A stretch of DNA of 57,542 nt from Bacteroidales bacterium (GTDB lineage: Bacteria; Bacteroidota; Bacteroidia; Bacteroidales; F082), in assembly GCA_028277395.1 (NCBI GenBank), contig JANQGJ010000024.1, forward strand, positions 1 through 57,542, in the 5' to 3' direction. Every line of letters begins with the position of its first letter. Positions within the stretch are counted from its first letter, which is position 1. Below, piece after piece: positions 33,309 to 42,586 of the stretch. The position numbers and the translations under genes were made by a program. Below the pieces are notes generated by a model. It worked only from the letters and a program-made list of their open reading frames with translations, searched no databases and was not told where the DNA came from.

Positions 33309-34958
33309 TTATTTTAACCCGATAATCTGTGGACCCTGCTTAAAATAAATATCGGAAGGTATTCCTTTTTTATTAACTCTGTCAAGGTCTTCCTGAAGTT
33401 GTTCACTAATTTTTCCTTCAGTTTCAATCCATGCTTTTGCTTTTTCGTAATCTCCGTCTCCCTGAAGAATTAATATTTTCCGGGTTAGTTCATTTGAAGC
33501 TTCTTTCATCATTTCAAAGTCAATGGCATAGGTCCCATCATCACCCCTCGTGAAAGCGCCTTTTTCCAGAAAGTAATTAAATCTCAGCATATTAGCCATG
33601 CCATGGGCACTGGATGCTCCAAATCTGACAGATCTGAATATACCAGCCATAAACGTAACATAGTTGTCCATTAGATCTGTTTCTGTGAATACTCCCATTT
33701 CATTTAATTTGGTTACCAGAAACAGTCCAAGTATATCAGCTTTTCCTTCCTCAATAGCTGAATACTTTTCTTTCAATGCCTTACGAACCGGGCCATTACC
33801 ATTTATCGTATTCTTTATTCCCATACCATGAGCAACTTCATGAAACATTGTATTTGAGAAGAACGCATCGAAAGTAACATGTTTGCGCTGTTCTTTGCTA
33901 ATTAACTCATTTGATATCGGGACCAGGATCTTATCGAATTTTGCTTTCATTGCATTTTTCAACTGAAGCTTTCTTGTACCTTTTTCAAGTTGAACTCTTT
34001 CATCATTTGGCAAATTAATTGCTATTGTCTTGCCAGCCATATTACAGTCACCTGCATAGAAAATAACATCATATGCATTAAGCTGGGCATCGGAACCCGG
34101 CACCTCATTTTTATATGCCTGTTCAACAGGTAGTTCTTTTTGTAATTGGGGAAGATATTTAGCATATTTTGAAAGCTTATTACTCCATTCAACATCCTTG
34201 ATCAATATAAATGATTCATGAGCAGCTTTATATCCAAATAAACCATCCGTATAATTTTCTATCGGACCAATTACCAAATCTACAAGATTGTCTTTCATAT
34301 CAAGCCAGGCCATATCACTGGCAAAATAATCATCAGTAAGTAATGCCTGTGCTCTTAAATTCAGATAATTTCTGAAACCTTCGTCTTCAGCAAGTTCGGC
34401 TGCCTCTTCAAGTAAGCTTGCTGCTTTTTCTGTCCTCTCCTTAAAACCGTCATGATACCATACACATTCCAATTTGCCGGTTTCGTTATTTCTTCTTATC
34501 AGAGTATATAAGCTTGTTTTATTCGGGTCGTCAAATTTTTCAAATTCTTCAACTGTCATATCAGATGGGTAAAATTGTGCACCAGCTGGTTTTGCACCAT
34601 ACCCTTTAATAAATGGTTCCAGGTTATTTAATTCATCCCATGGACCATAATTGATCTCAGCGTATTGCTTAAGTTTTTTATTATTAATTCCAAGAATGAA
34701 TGCATCTTTTTCATCAACATTCTCTACCCAAAAGATCTCATCCATAAGATTTGCGGCTTCGAATAGCTTCATTAGCATTTCCTTTTGGTTGTCACTAAGA
34801 TGACTTATATCTGCAGTGAGCTTAACTTTTGCATATTTTCTCATCTGATAGGATTTGTCTATTATATCTTTTTTATCTGTTTTTTTAGCTTTTTGCCCGA
34901 AGCCTGCAAACACAGTAAACACAGCAATCATGGCAATAATTACGTTTATCTTCTTCAT
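33309..34958 (-). CDS. M49-like (dipeptidyl-peptidase III family) zinc peptidase
   Basis: The 549-residue protein has an N-terminal signal sequence (MKKINVIIAMIAVFTVFAGFGQ) and the zinc site TMFHEVAHGMG (about 371-381) with a second motif IEEGKADILGLF (about 407-418). These correspond to the HExxGH and EExxAE/D motifs of DPP III, but the first here is the pentapeptide HEVAH, without the extra residue. Similar pentapeptide variants are known in some bacterial M49 enzymes. It would cleave dipeptides from short peptides, complementing the S46 enzyme encoded 209 bases downstream. It has its own promoter and terminator. Confidence 0.82.
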   Translation of the reverse strand: MKKINVIIAMIAVFTVFAGFGQKAKKTDKKDIIDKSYQMRKYAKVKLTADISHLSDNQKEMLMKLFEAANLMDEIFWVENVDEKDAFILGINNKKLKQYAEINYGPWDELNNLEPFIKGYGAKPAGAQFYPSDMTVEEFEKFDDPNKTSLYTLIRRNNETGKLECVWYHDGFKERTEKAASLLEEAAELAEDEGFRNYLNLRAQALLTDDYFASDMAWLDMKDNLVDLVIGPIENYTDGLFGYKAAHESFILIKDVEWSNKLSKYAKYLPQLQKELPVEQAYKNEVPGSDAQLNAYDVIFYAGDCNMAGKTIAINLPNDERVQLEKGTRKLQLKNAMKAKFDKILVPISNELISKEQRKHVTFDAFFSNTMFHEVAHGMGIKNTINGNGPVRKALKEKYSAIEEGKADILGLFLVTKLNEMGVFTETDLMDNYVTFMAGIFRSVRFGASSAHGMANMLRFNYFLEKGAFTRGDDGTYAIDFEMMKEASNELTRKILILQGDGDYEKAKAWIETEGKISEQLQEDLDRVNKKGIPSDIYFKQGPQIIGLK

Positions 34959-34988
34959 ATTATTGATTTATGTTATAATTTTCTGATA

Positions 34989-34996
34989 CAAATGTA
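34989..34996 (-). promoter_or_regulatory. -7 element for the M49-like peptidase gene
   Basis: The minus strand reads TACATTTG, matching TAnnTTTG, about 31 bases upstream of the ATG. Confidence 0.5.
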
Positions 34997-35142
34997 GATA
35001 TTTTGTCATTTCAGAAATGAAATGTTTCGGGATTGATTTAAAGAAATAGCATAAGAGTGAATAGATGTACAATACTTTGCCCGGCTGAGGTGCTAAGGAT
35101 TAGCTTTATCCTGTTGCAAAACTATCCGAAAAATAAAGAGCA

Positions 35143-35174
35143 AACCTGCCATCTGTTGCGTAAGATGACAGGTT
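35143..35174 (-). terminator. Possible terminator of the ABC efflux operon
   Basis: An 11-base imperfect stem (AACCTGCCATC with its complement, one mismatch) and a ten-base loop are followed on the minus strand by a T-rich tract. It lies about 65 bases after the adaptor stop at 35240. A second small stem (CTTTGGT/ACCAAAG) is closer, at about 35215-35232. Confidence 0.45.
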
Positions 35175-35239
35175 TCAGGTGTGAAAAGAAAAATAACCAC
35201 ATGAAAATAAATGCTTTGGTCTTTCAACCAAAGTTGATT

Positions 35240-36316
35240 TTACTGTTTTTTAATTTTATCTTCCATTGATAATCCATCAATTACTTCGATGTTTATCCCG
35301 TCAGAAAGTCCGGTTTTAATAATTCTTTTTTCAAAAACCTGAGGTGCTGTTTCCACTTCTACAAAAACGGTGTCGTTTTCAAATTGTAACAAACCCTCAG
35401 CAATAGCAAGTACACTATCAGCTTTGTCGAGAACAATATTTGCATTTGCGCTGTATCCTGATCTGATAAACTGGTCTTCTTGGAGTTTTACATCAGCTTT
35501 TATCTCAAACTGAACGGCACCGTTAACTTCCTCTCCTTTTGGGCTTATATGCTCCAGTTGAGCTTCAAACTCTACATCCTCAATGGCACCAATAACCAAA
35601 ATTAGGGGCATTCCTTCTTTTATTTTGCCTACTTCGGTTTCATCAATATTTCCTTCAAAAACCATTTTACCCATATCAGCAATATTTGCTATAGTAGTAC
35701 CGGCATTGAAATTATTAGCTTCAATAACCTGGTAACCAATCTCAACAGGTATATCCAGGATCATTCCGTCAATAGTTGATCTGACCAGTGTATTTGTTTT
35801 ACCTCCCGAATTCTTTGTTTGCCCTTCCTGTATTAATTCAAGGGTTTCCTTTGCTGTTTCCAGTTCTTCAAGCGCATTTTTATATGCTGTTTCATAAGAC
35901 TCAAAATCGGCTTTTGCAATTACTCCCTTCTCAAGCAGACTTAGCTGTCGTTCATAATTCTGTTTTGCTTCTTTCAGGTTTATTTTCGCAACTTCAATTC
36001 TTGACTTTGCATTGTTTACATTGATCATGTTAGGGATAATTTTAATTCTGGCTATGAGATCACCTTTCTTAATCATTTCTCCCTCTTGAACAAAAAGTTC
36101 ATCAATGATGCCGGATACTACCGGTTTTATTTCGATTTCTTTTCGTGGTACTACAGATCCTGTAGCTGTAGTCTTTTTAATAATATCAATAACTTTAGGA
36201 GAGTCTGTTTCGTAAATAACGGGTTTTACCTGGGATTTTTGATACAGAAAATACATTGTATAGCCGATTGCTCCAACAATTATCAATCCTAATAATACTT
36301 TGAAAAATGTTTTCAT
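35240..36316 (-). CDS. MacA/HlyD-family periplasmic adaptor
   Basis: The 358-residue protein has one N-terminal membrane helix (about 4-24), a split lipoyl domain (IDELFVQEGEMIKKGDLIARI, then ILDIPVEIGYQV), an alpha-hairpin between (about 98-150, VAKINLKEAKQNYERQLSLLEKG), a beta-barrel and a membrane-proximal domain. It bridges an inner-membrane transporter to an outer-membrane channel. It is the last gene of the operon after two permeases. No TolC-like gene is present, so the channel must be elsewhere. Confidence 0.9.
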   Translation of the reverse strand: MKTFFKVLLGLIIVGAIGYTMYFLYQKSQVKPVIYETDSPKVIDIIKKTTATGSVVPRKEIEIKPVVSGIIDELFVQEGEMIKKGDLIARIKIIPNMINVNNAKSRIEVAKINLKEAKQNYERQLSLLEKGVIAKADFESYETAYKNALEELETAKETLELIQEGQTKNSGGKTNTLVRSTIDGMILDIPVEIGYQVIEANNFNAGTTIANIADMGKMVFEGNIDETEVGKIKEGMPLILVIGAIEDVEFEAQLEHISPKGEEVNGAVQFEIKADVKLQEDQFIRSGYSANANIVLDKADSVLAIAEGLLQFENDTVFVEVETAPQVFEKRIIKTGLSDGINIEVIDGLSMEDKIKKQ

Positions 36317-36368
36317 GTGTTAAATTTAATTTGATACTACTATTTAATATTTGTTACTTCCTATTTTT

Positions 36369-37637
36369 CTATTCGTCTCTTAATGCATCAATTGGTTTAA
36401 TCTGTGTGGCTCTCCGTGCCGGAATAAGGCCTGCCAATGCGCCTGAGATTACCAATATGATCAATGCTATAGTTGCTTTGTTAAAGTCTACTTCAGGTCT
36501 GGCAAACATATCTGATGATAAGTCAAACTCGATAAGCAGATAATTTATTAGTTCTAAAATTCCTACACCCAAAACAAGGCCAATATATCCTGCCAGTGCC
36601 GTTAGGAATACTGATTCAATTACAATCTGACTCTGAATTGCCAACGGTGTTGCACCGATTGCCCTCTGTATCCCTATTTCTTTTGTCCTTTCTTTCACTA
36701 CAATAAGCATGATATTGCTAACCCCAATAACTCCTGCCAGCAGAGTACCAATGCCAACAATCCAGATTAATCCATTTATACCAGTAAACAGGTTTTCCAT
36801 TTTCTTGTACTGGACTTCTACATTAAATGAACCTATAGCCCTGTCATCGTTGGGAGCAATTGAGTGCCTTTCCTTAACTATTTTCTTCGCTTTTTCAAGT
36901 GCAACAGAGGCCGGTATATCCTTGTGTGCTGTCATAGAGTACCACCCAACAATATCACCATAGTTATATGTTTGCTGAAGAGTAGAAAAAGGTATAAATA
37001 TATTTTGATTATCACGTTCTGCCTCCTGGTCGTTTTTCTTTGATGAAAATACCCCGACAACCTTGAAGTATACCCCTCTGATCCTGAGATATTCGCCTAT
37101 AGGGTCTTCATCAACTTCAAACATTTCGTCTCTGACCCTTGTCCCGATAACTATAACTTTCCTTTTGTTTTCAATATCGTTATAATTAATGAATCTGCCC
37201 TGGTGAATATTTACCGGATCAATTTTATTCATGTCCGGATAATCACCGTAAATGTTATATGCGGCAGTACGATCACCCCTTACAACATTGTTATCTCCTC
37301 TTGTACTATATACCTGAAGCCGGGGAGCAATATATTCAAGCTCAGGCATATTATCTCTCAGAGCCTTTGTATCATCATTACGGAAATAAAACCTCCTGCC
37401 TCGCGGGAAACCTTTGTATGGTACAGATGTTGGCCTGGTCCACATAAAAAGTGCATTAGTTGCCATGTCACCCATTTCCTGATTTACTCCGTTTTTAAGT
37501 CCTTTCCCTGAACCGAGCATAATAACAAGCATAAAAATTCCCCAGAAAACACCAAAAGCAGTAAAAAAAGTTCGTAGTTTATTCTTACTGAGGGCATGCA
37601 TTATTTCAGTCCACTTATCTTTATCGAACAAATACAT
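36369..37637 (-). CDS. MacB-type ABC transporter permease (second)
   Basis: The 422-residue permease has TM1 at about 20-45 (KLRTFFTAFGVFWGIFMLVIMLGSG), a large periplasmic MacB_PCD domain (about 48-270), and three FtsX-type helices at the C-terminus (ANIMLIVVKERTKEIGIQRAIGATP begins the coupling-helix region). It ends PARRATQIKPIDALRDE, the usual FtsX-family tail. It lies 14 bases after its paralogue, and the two probably form a heterodimer. It does not have its own ATPase domain, unlike enterobacterial MacB. Confidence 0.92.
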   Translation of the reverse strand: MYLFDKDKWTEIMHALSKNKLRTFFTAFGVFWGIFMLVIMLGSGKGLKNGVNQEMGDMATNALFMWTRPTSVPYKGFPRGRRFYFRNDDTKALRDNMPELEYIAPRLQVYSTRGDNNVVRGDRTAAYNIYGDYPDMNKIDPVNIHQGRFINYNDIENKRKVIVIGTRVRDEMFEVDEDPIGEYLRIRGVYFKVVGVFSSKKNDQEAERDNQNIFIPFSTLQQTYNYGDIVGWYSMTAHKDIPASVALEKAKKIVKERHSIAPNDDRAIGSFNVEVQYKKMENLFTGINGLIWIVGIGTLLAGVIGVSNIMLIVVKERTKEIGIQRAIGATPLAIQSQIVIESVFLTALAGYIGLVLGVGILELINYLLIEFDLSSDMFARPEVDFNKATIALIILVISGALAGLIPARRATQIKPIDALRDE

Positions 37638-37651
37638 AATAATCTCTTTTA

Positions 37652-38884
37652 CTATTCATCACGTAAAGCTATTACGGGTTTAACGGAAGATGCTTTTCGG
37701 GCCGGAACATATCCGGCAAATGCACCGGCAACGATCAATAATGCTGTCGCTGTAAGGGCAACATTCATGTTGATCTCAGGATTTGCAAAGTAGTCAACCG
37801 CAGGCAAATACATTGAAACAAGTTCAAGAAGGCCAACGCCAATTACTAATCCTATATAGCCTGCAACAGCAGTTATTAGGATGGATTCCTGCAGTATTAA
37901 ACTAACAATTGAAAAAGGTGTAGCACCTAATGCTTTTCTTATTCCGATTTCTTTGGTTCTTTCCTTAACAACAATCATCATTATATTACTCACTCCAACA
38001 ATACCTGATATTATTGTTCCGGCTCCAATAATCCAGATAAATATCCTAATACCGGCAAATAAACTCATATACTGCTGGTAGTTCTCAATACTATTATAAA
38101 CATACACAGCACGTCTGTCTTCAGGGTCGAATTTATGTACAGCTGAGAGCATGTTTTTTGCTTCTTCAATTACCTTTTGACTTTCTGCAACTGTGCCTCC
38201 CTCAATGTTGAAATGTACTGATCTTATGAGATCGCCCATATTAAAAACTCGTTGTGCGGTAAAAATCGGGATATAAACCCTGAGCAAATCGCGATCAGAA
38301 CCCGGATCATCATATACTCCAACTACTTTAAATGGTACTCCACTAATTTTCACATATTCATTAATGCTGTTTTGTCCGTCTTTAAAAAGTGCTTCATATA
38401 CCAGCCTGCCCAGAACAACTACTTTCCGGTAGTCATCCATATCGTTTTTGTTGAGGAACCTTCCGTCGATCATCTCAATTGATTCCACCTGCCTGTAATC
38501 TGGTGAAATAGCAAATATATCAAACGTCCCGTATTCATTTTTATAAGATAACAGATTGTTCCGAAAAACTCTGTTTCTGGTTGAAGTATAATCCACATTT
38601 TCCATGTCTTTTAACATGTCGTAATCATCATTACTAAACCTGATATGTCTGCCGGGTTTCATTCCTTTGTAAGCTTTTGACGTTACACCGGAGTAAACGG
38701 TAATATAATTAACAGCATCGCCTTCAAATTCTTTTTTAACCCCGTTTTCAAGTCCATAACCTGAACCAAGTAATATTACCAGCATAAAAATTCCCCAGGC
38801 TACACTAAATCCTGTCAGCAAAGTACGTAGCTTGTTTTTGCCAATAGTATTAAATATTTCCTGCCATTTGTCAATGTCAAACAT
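37652..38884 (-). CDS. MacB-type ABC transporter permease (first)
   Basis: The 410-residue permease shares the layout of its neighbour: TM1 (LRTLLTGFSVAWGIFMLVILLGSG), a periplasmic MacB_PCD domain, three C-terminal helices and the ending PARKASSVKPVIALRDE. I start it at ATG 38884 (MFDIDKWQEIF), which lines up with MYLFDKDKWTEIM of the second permease. The longer frame to 38923 would overlap the ATPase gene by 28 bases. Its periplasmic domain is clearly diverged from the second permease. The substrate is not evident. Confidence 0.92.
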   Translation of the reverse strand: MFDIDKWQEIFNTIGKNKLRTLLTGFSVAWGIFMLVILLGSGYGLENGVKKEFEGDAVNYITVYSGVTSKAYKGMKPGRHIRFSNDDYDMLKDMENVDYTSTRNRVFRNNLLSYKNEYGTFDIFAISPDYRQVESIEMIDGRFLNKNDMDDYRKVVVLGRLVYEALFKDGQNSINEYVKISGVPFKVVGVYDDPGSDRDLLRVYIPIFTAQRVFNMGDLIRSVHFNIEGGTVAESQKVIEEAKNMLSAVHKFDPEDRRAVYVYNSIENYQQYMSLFAGIRIFIWIIGAGTIISGIVGVSNIMMIVVKERTKEIGIRKALGATPFSIVSLILQESILITAVAGYIGLVIGVGLLELVSMYLPAVDYFANPEINMNVALTATALLIVAGAFAGYVPARKASSVKPVIALRDE

Positions 38885-38895
38885 ATTCGGTGTTT

Positions 38896-39609
38896 TTATG
38901 CCATGTGTTGGGATGCCAGCCATTCCTTCCTTTGTCCGTTCTCAACAATGGAATCAATCAGGCCGTCTTTTAATCTGATAATTCGTTCAGTTTCTGCTGC
39001 AATTTCCCTTTCATGTGTTACAATGAGAATAGTGATCCCGGATTTATGGATTTCCTTGAATAATTTCATTACTTCTATTGAAGTAGCCGAGTCAAGTGCA
39101 CCGGTAGGTTCATCTGCTAATATAACCTTTGGTTTTGATATTAAGGCTCTTGCAATTGCCAAACGCTGCTTCTGACCTCCCGACAACTCATTGGGTAAAT
39201 GGTGTGCCCATTCTGCAAGTCCCATTCTATCCAGATATTCCATTGCCATCATATTACGTTTTTTTCGGCCTACTTTCTGATAATATAATGGTAGAGCAAC
39301 ATTCTCCATTGCGTTTTTAAAAGATATGAGGTTAAAAGACTGAAAGACAAACCCGATAAACTTGTTTCGGTAGTAGGCAGCTTTCTTTTCACTTAAGTTT
39401 TTTATAATCTCTCCGTTTAGCTCAAAACTACCTTTATCATAGTTATCCAGCATGCCTATTATATTCAATAATGTGGATTTACCAGAACCTGATGATCCCA
39501 TTATTGAAACCAACTCACCCTTGTTTATTGCAAGGTCAATACCTTTTAATACGTGCAAACTGGTACTTCCTGTGTAATATGTTTTATTTATGTTTTTAAG
39601 GTTTATCAT
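38896..39609 (-). CDS. ABC transporter ATP-binding protein (MacB/LolD type)
   Basis: The 237-residue ATPase has Walker A GSSGSGKST (about 38-46), the Q-loop FVFQSFNL, signature LSGGQKQRLAIARAL (about 142-156), Walker B VILADEPTGALDS and the H-loop VTHE. This combination is typical of the MacB/LolD/FtsE group, which powers mechanotransmission rather than membrane crossing. It is the first gene of the operon ATPase, permease, permease, adaptor, reading leftwards. Likely roles are export of a peptide, lipid or antibiotic. Confidence 0.93.
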   Translation of the reverse strand: MINLKNINKTYYTGSTSLHVLKGIDLAINKGELVSIMGSSGSGKSTLLNIIGMLDNYDKGSFELNGEIIKNLSEKKAAYYRNKFIGFVFQSFNLISFKNAMENVALPLYYQKVGRKKRNMMAMEYLDRMGLAEWAHHLPNELSGGQKQRLAIARALISKPKVILADEPTGALDSATSIEVMKLFKEIHKSGITILIVTHEREIAAETERIIRLKDGLIDSIVENGQRKEWLASQHMA

Positions 39610-39831
39610 TATTGCAGTAGATTTATCAATAAAACAATGTGCTTATAGCTATAATTATGCCATTGTGTGTATATATTTGATTTTCTGATTGTAAAGAAAA
39701 ATCATTTAATAAATAGTGTTCGGGTTGCTTACATCAGGTGTGCGAAACCGATCAGATGGTCTTAGAAAGTTGTATTGATTCATGTTTGTTGTGTATTTCT
39801 TGCTGTTATAATTTTGAATATGCAATTTTAA

Positions 39832-39860
39832 CGAAAGCCTGATTGCTTTTGTTTTTTTTT
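39832..39860 (+). terminator. Terminator-like hairpin without an obvious upstream gene
   Basis: AAAGC pairs with GCTTT across CTGATT, followed two bases later by nine T residues. It would stop rightward transcription before the kinase promoter. A short untranslated RNA is possible. Confidence 0.45.
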
Positions 39861-39926
39861 AACAAAAATTAATTATTATTATTAAAACGCTATAACCTGT
39901 AATATCAATTTGTCCGGCACGCAATA

Positions 39927-39954
39927 TTGTAATTAATAATAAGTTATAACTTTG
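39927..39954 (+). promoter_or_regulatory. Promoter of the histidine kinase gene
   Basis: TTG at 39927-39929 and TAACTTTG at 39947-39954 with 17 bases between match the -33 and -7 boxes; the ATG follows 28 bases later. Confidence 0.6.
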
Positions 39955-39981
39955 TTTATTAAAGATTATATTTTATAATTT

Positions 39982-41508
39982 ATGGATATATATACAAGGA
40001 AAAGGATATGGAAACTGGCACTGTCAATATTAGGGTTGTTGATAATAGGAGTATCCTTGTTTTATACGAATCTGATTGTTAGAAAATTTGGTGAAGAGGA
40101 ACGTAAAAATGTACGTTTATGGGCAGATGCAGTTCAGAGAAAAGCCCGGTTGGTGAGATATACAGAATCTTTCTTTGGACAGTTGCAGGAACAGGAAAGA
40201 AAAAGGGTTGAATTACTGGCGAATGTTTATAATCAGTTACTAAAGGATAACCAATCGGAATATGATTTCTATCTGGATATTGTACGTGACAACAATACAA
40301 TACCTATAATAATTACTGATGATAAAGGGTGGATACTGGATTCAAAGAATATTGATTTCAAAACCGATACAGTATTACGATTATCTGGTAAGATAAAAGA
40401 GGAATTCACTGTTTATGACCCCATTGTATATCAGTATTTGCCAAATCACAACCATTATCTGTACTACAAAGATTCAAGATTTTTCACAGAGCTGAAGGAT
40501 GTACTTAGCAATTATGTAGCATCATTTATGTCAGAAGTTGCTCTTAACTCGTCAAGTGTACCAGTGATAATTACAGATAGCTCAAGAAGTAAGGTGTTGA
40601 TATTTGGTAATTTAGATGAACAAAAAATGAATGACACTGTTTATGTGGAAAATAAACTGGAAGAAATGGCTGATCAGAACAGGCCAATGAAGGTTAATTT
40701 CGGAGATCAGGGAACTTCCTATATTTATTATCAGGATTCAGAATTACTTACAATTATTAAATATTTCCCGCTTACCCAAATATTGATTATTGCAGTTTTT
40801 GCAGCCATTGCATACCTGTTATTTAGCTTTGCCCGCAAATCAGAACAAAACAGGGTCTGGGCAGGAATGGCCAGAGAAACAGCACATCAGATAGGAACAC
40901 CTCTTTCTTCAATTATGGCATGGCTTGAACTTCTAAAAATAAACAAGGAAAATATAAATCAGGCCGTTGAAGAAATTGAAAATGATGTTTTGCGACTTGA
41001 TATGATAACTGAAAGGTTTTCGAAAATTGGATCCAAACCTGCTCTTGATAATAATGATATTGTAAAAATATTGAGAAACAGTATATCTTATCTACGTCCA
41101 AGGTCTTCGAGGAAAGTAACTTATGTGCTAAATTTTAATGAGAAATCAGAGTTATTCATTCCTGTAAATGGTGCACTTTTTAGCTGGGTTATTGAGAATT
41201 TATGTAAAAATGCCATTGATGCCATGGATGGGAATGGGGTAATTACCATAGACCTTTATAATGAGAATAAGTACGTAATAATTGATGTAAGTGACACCGG
41301 GAAGGGGATTTCCGCCACCGAACAAAAAGCAATATTTAATCCGGGTTATACAAGTAAAAAACGTGGCTGGGGCCTGGGATTGTCATTATCAAGAAGGATT
41401 ATAAACGATTATCATAAAGGTAAGTTATTTGTGAAGAACTCAACACCTGGTAAAGGAACAACATTTAGAATAATCCTGAAGAAAGTAATTCTTCATAAAG
41501 AAATTTAA
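39982..41508 (+). CDS. Membrane sensor histidine kinase (orphan)
   Basis: The 508-residue protein has a membrane helix at about 10-31, an extracytoplasmic sensor region (about 32-255), a second helix (about 259-279), a HisKA domain with ETAHQIGTPLSS (phospho-acceptor His about 302) and a HATPase_c domain with N-box ENLCKNAIDAM, G1 DTGKGIS and G2 GWGLGLSLS. No response-regulator gene is adjacent, so its partner must be distant. Downstream genes, starting 101 bases later, are metabolic. The sensor has no named fold that I can see. Confidence 0.92.
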   Translation: MDIYTRKRIWKLALSILGLLIIGVSLFYTNLIVRKFGEEERKNVRLWADAVQRKARLVRYTESFFGQLQEQERKRVELLANVYNQLLKDNQSEYDFYLDIVRDNNTIPIIITDDKGWILDSKNIDFKTDTVLRLSGKIKEEFTVYDPIVYQYLPNHNHYLYYKDSRFFTELKDVLSNYVASFMSEVALNSSSVPVIITDSSRSKVLIFGNLDEQKMNDTVYVENKLEEMADQNRPMKVNFGDQGTSYIYYQDSELLTIIKYFPLTQILIIAVFAAIAYLLFSFARKSEQNRVWAGMARETAHQIGTPLSSIMAWLELLKINKENINQAVEEIENDVLRLDMITERFSKIGSKPALDNNDIVKILRNSISYLRPRSSRKVTYVLNFNEKSELFIPVNGALFSWVIENLCKNAIDAMDGNGVITIDLYNENKYVIIDVSDTGKGISATEQKAIFNPGYTSKKRGWGLGLSLSRRIINDYHKGKLFVKNSTPGKGTTFRIILKKVILHKEI

Positions 41509-41609
41509 CAGAATGTTCCGGATACTTGATTCATGTACTTTTTAAATTAACAAATATGTTGAATATAATTAATTCACATTAATGAAATGATATTCTTAAA
41601 GAGGTTATA

Positions 41610-42575
41610 ATGAGAATAGCAGTAACAGGAGCAAGCGGACATATTGGTATAAACCTGGTGAAGAAATTAGTAAGTGAAGGTCATTATGTTAGGGTGCTGG
41701 TGCACAGGAACGATAAATTACTGAGGAATCTTGATGTTGATATTTTTACCGGAGATATAACTGATGAATCCTTAATAGAAGGTTTTTGTAAGGATATACA
41801 GGTGGTTTTTCATTTAGCAGCAGTTATTTCCATTGTATCAGATATTAAAAATGATATTATTTCCACAAATGTATCCGGAACAAGGAACCTTGTTAATCAG
41901 GCAAAAAAAGAAGGTGTTAGCAGGTTCATATACTTTAGTTCGGTACATGCTTACGATCATAAACCGTATAATGCCCCAATGAGTGAACAAAACAATCTGT
42001 TAGTTAATTCAAAGATTCCTTACGAACAATCAAAAGCAGTGGCAGACAGATGGGTAATAAGTCAGCAAGGAGATAATTTCGATGTTATGGTATTATGTCC
42101 GACAGCTGTAATTGGTCCGGAAGACCACGGCCCGTCACTGATGGGAAGATTCATCAAAATGGCTTGTAACAACAGGATTGTGTTTTTGGTACCTGGAGGA
42201 TATGATTGGATTGATGTAAGAGATATTGTTAATGCGTCTTTGAATGCCCTAATAAACGGAAGAGGTGGTCATAGATATTTCCTGTCAGGAAAATGGATGT
42301 CGGTTAAAAATCTGTCCTGTTTGATTTCTGATTTGAACAGAAAAAAAACAATGTTCATTAATATTCCGTATTGGCTTGCAAAAACAGGTGTTCAATTTAT
42401 GAAACTTTACTCAATAATATTTGGTTCAGACCAGCTATATTCAAATAGATCATTGACGATTTTACAGTATTGTAATACTCGTATATCATCACAGAAAGCA
42501 AAGAATGAATTAAACTTTATGTCAAGACCAATCGAAGAAACAGTAGTTGATACGGTAGAATGGTTTAATAAATAA
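41610..42575 (+). CDS. Extended short-chain dehydrogenase/epimerase (SDR)
   Basis: The 321-residue NAD(P)-dependent enzyme has the extended-SDR nucleotide motif TGASGHIG (7-14), the LAAVIS strand, and the catalytic pair SS...YEQSK (Tyr and Lys of YxxxK, about 144-148). It resembles the dihydroflavonol-reductase/3-beta-hydroxysteroid-dehydrogenase branch rather than nucleotide-sugar epimerases, as there is no sugar-specific motif I can name. Only 11 bases separate it from the 5-alpha-reductase-like gene, so the two form one cassette, perhaps oxidising and reducing the same lipid or steroid-like substrate. The substrate is unknown. Confidence 0.85.
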   Translation: MRIAVTGASGHIGINLVKKLVSEGHYVRVLVHRNDKLLRNLDVDIFTGDITDESLIEGFCKDIQVVFHLAAVISIVSDIKNDIISTNVSGTRNLVNQAKKEGVSRFIYFSSVHAYDHKPYNAPMSEQNNLLVNSKIPYEQSKAVADRWVISQQGDNFDVMVLCPTAVIGPEDHGPSLMGRFIKMACNNRIVFLVPGGYDWIDVRDIVNASLNALINGRGGHRYFLSGKWMSVKNLSCLISDLNRKKTMFINIPYWLAKTGVQFMKLYSIIFGSDQLYSNRSLTILQYCNTRISSQKAKNELNFMSRPIEETVVDTVEWFNK

Positions 42576-42586
42576 CACAATTGAGG

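Larger units (their letters stand above)
39610..39981. other. Intergenic region between the ABC operon and the histidine kinase gene
   Basis: This 372-base gap separates divergent genes. It holds a terminator-like hairpin with a nine-T run on the plus strand (39832-39860) although no gene lies before it, and the kinase promoter (39927-39954). A TAATTTTG element at 39809-39816 precedes the hairpin, but the RNA between them would be only about 35 bases. No open frame is convincing. Confidence 0.5.

Noticed and set aside
35057..35269. A 70-codon plus-strand frame in the gap before the adaptor gene
   Set aside because: It spans the hairpins after the adaptor gene and reads into the adaptor on the opposite strand; its composition is that of random AT-rich sequence.
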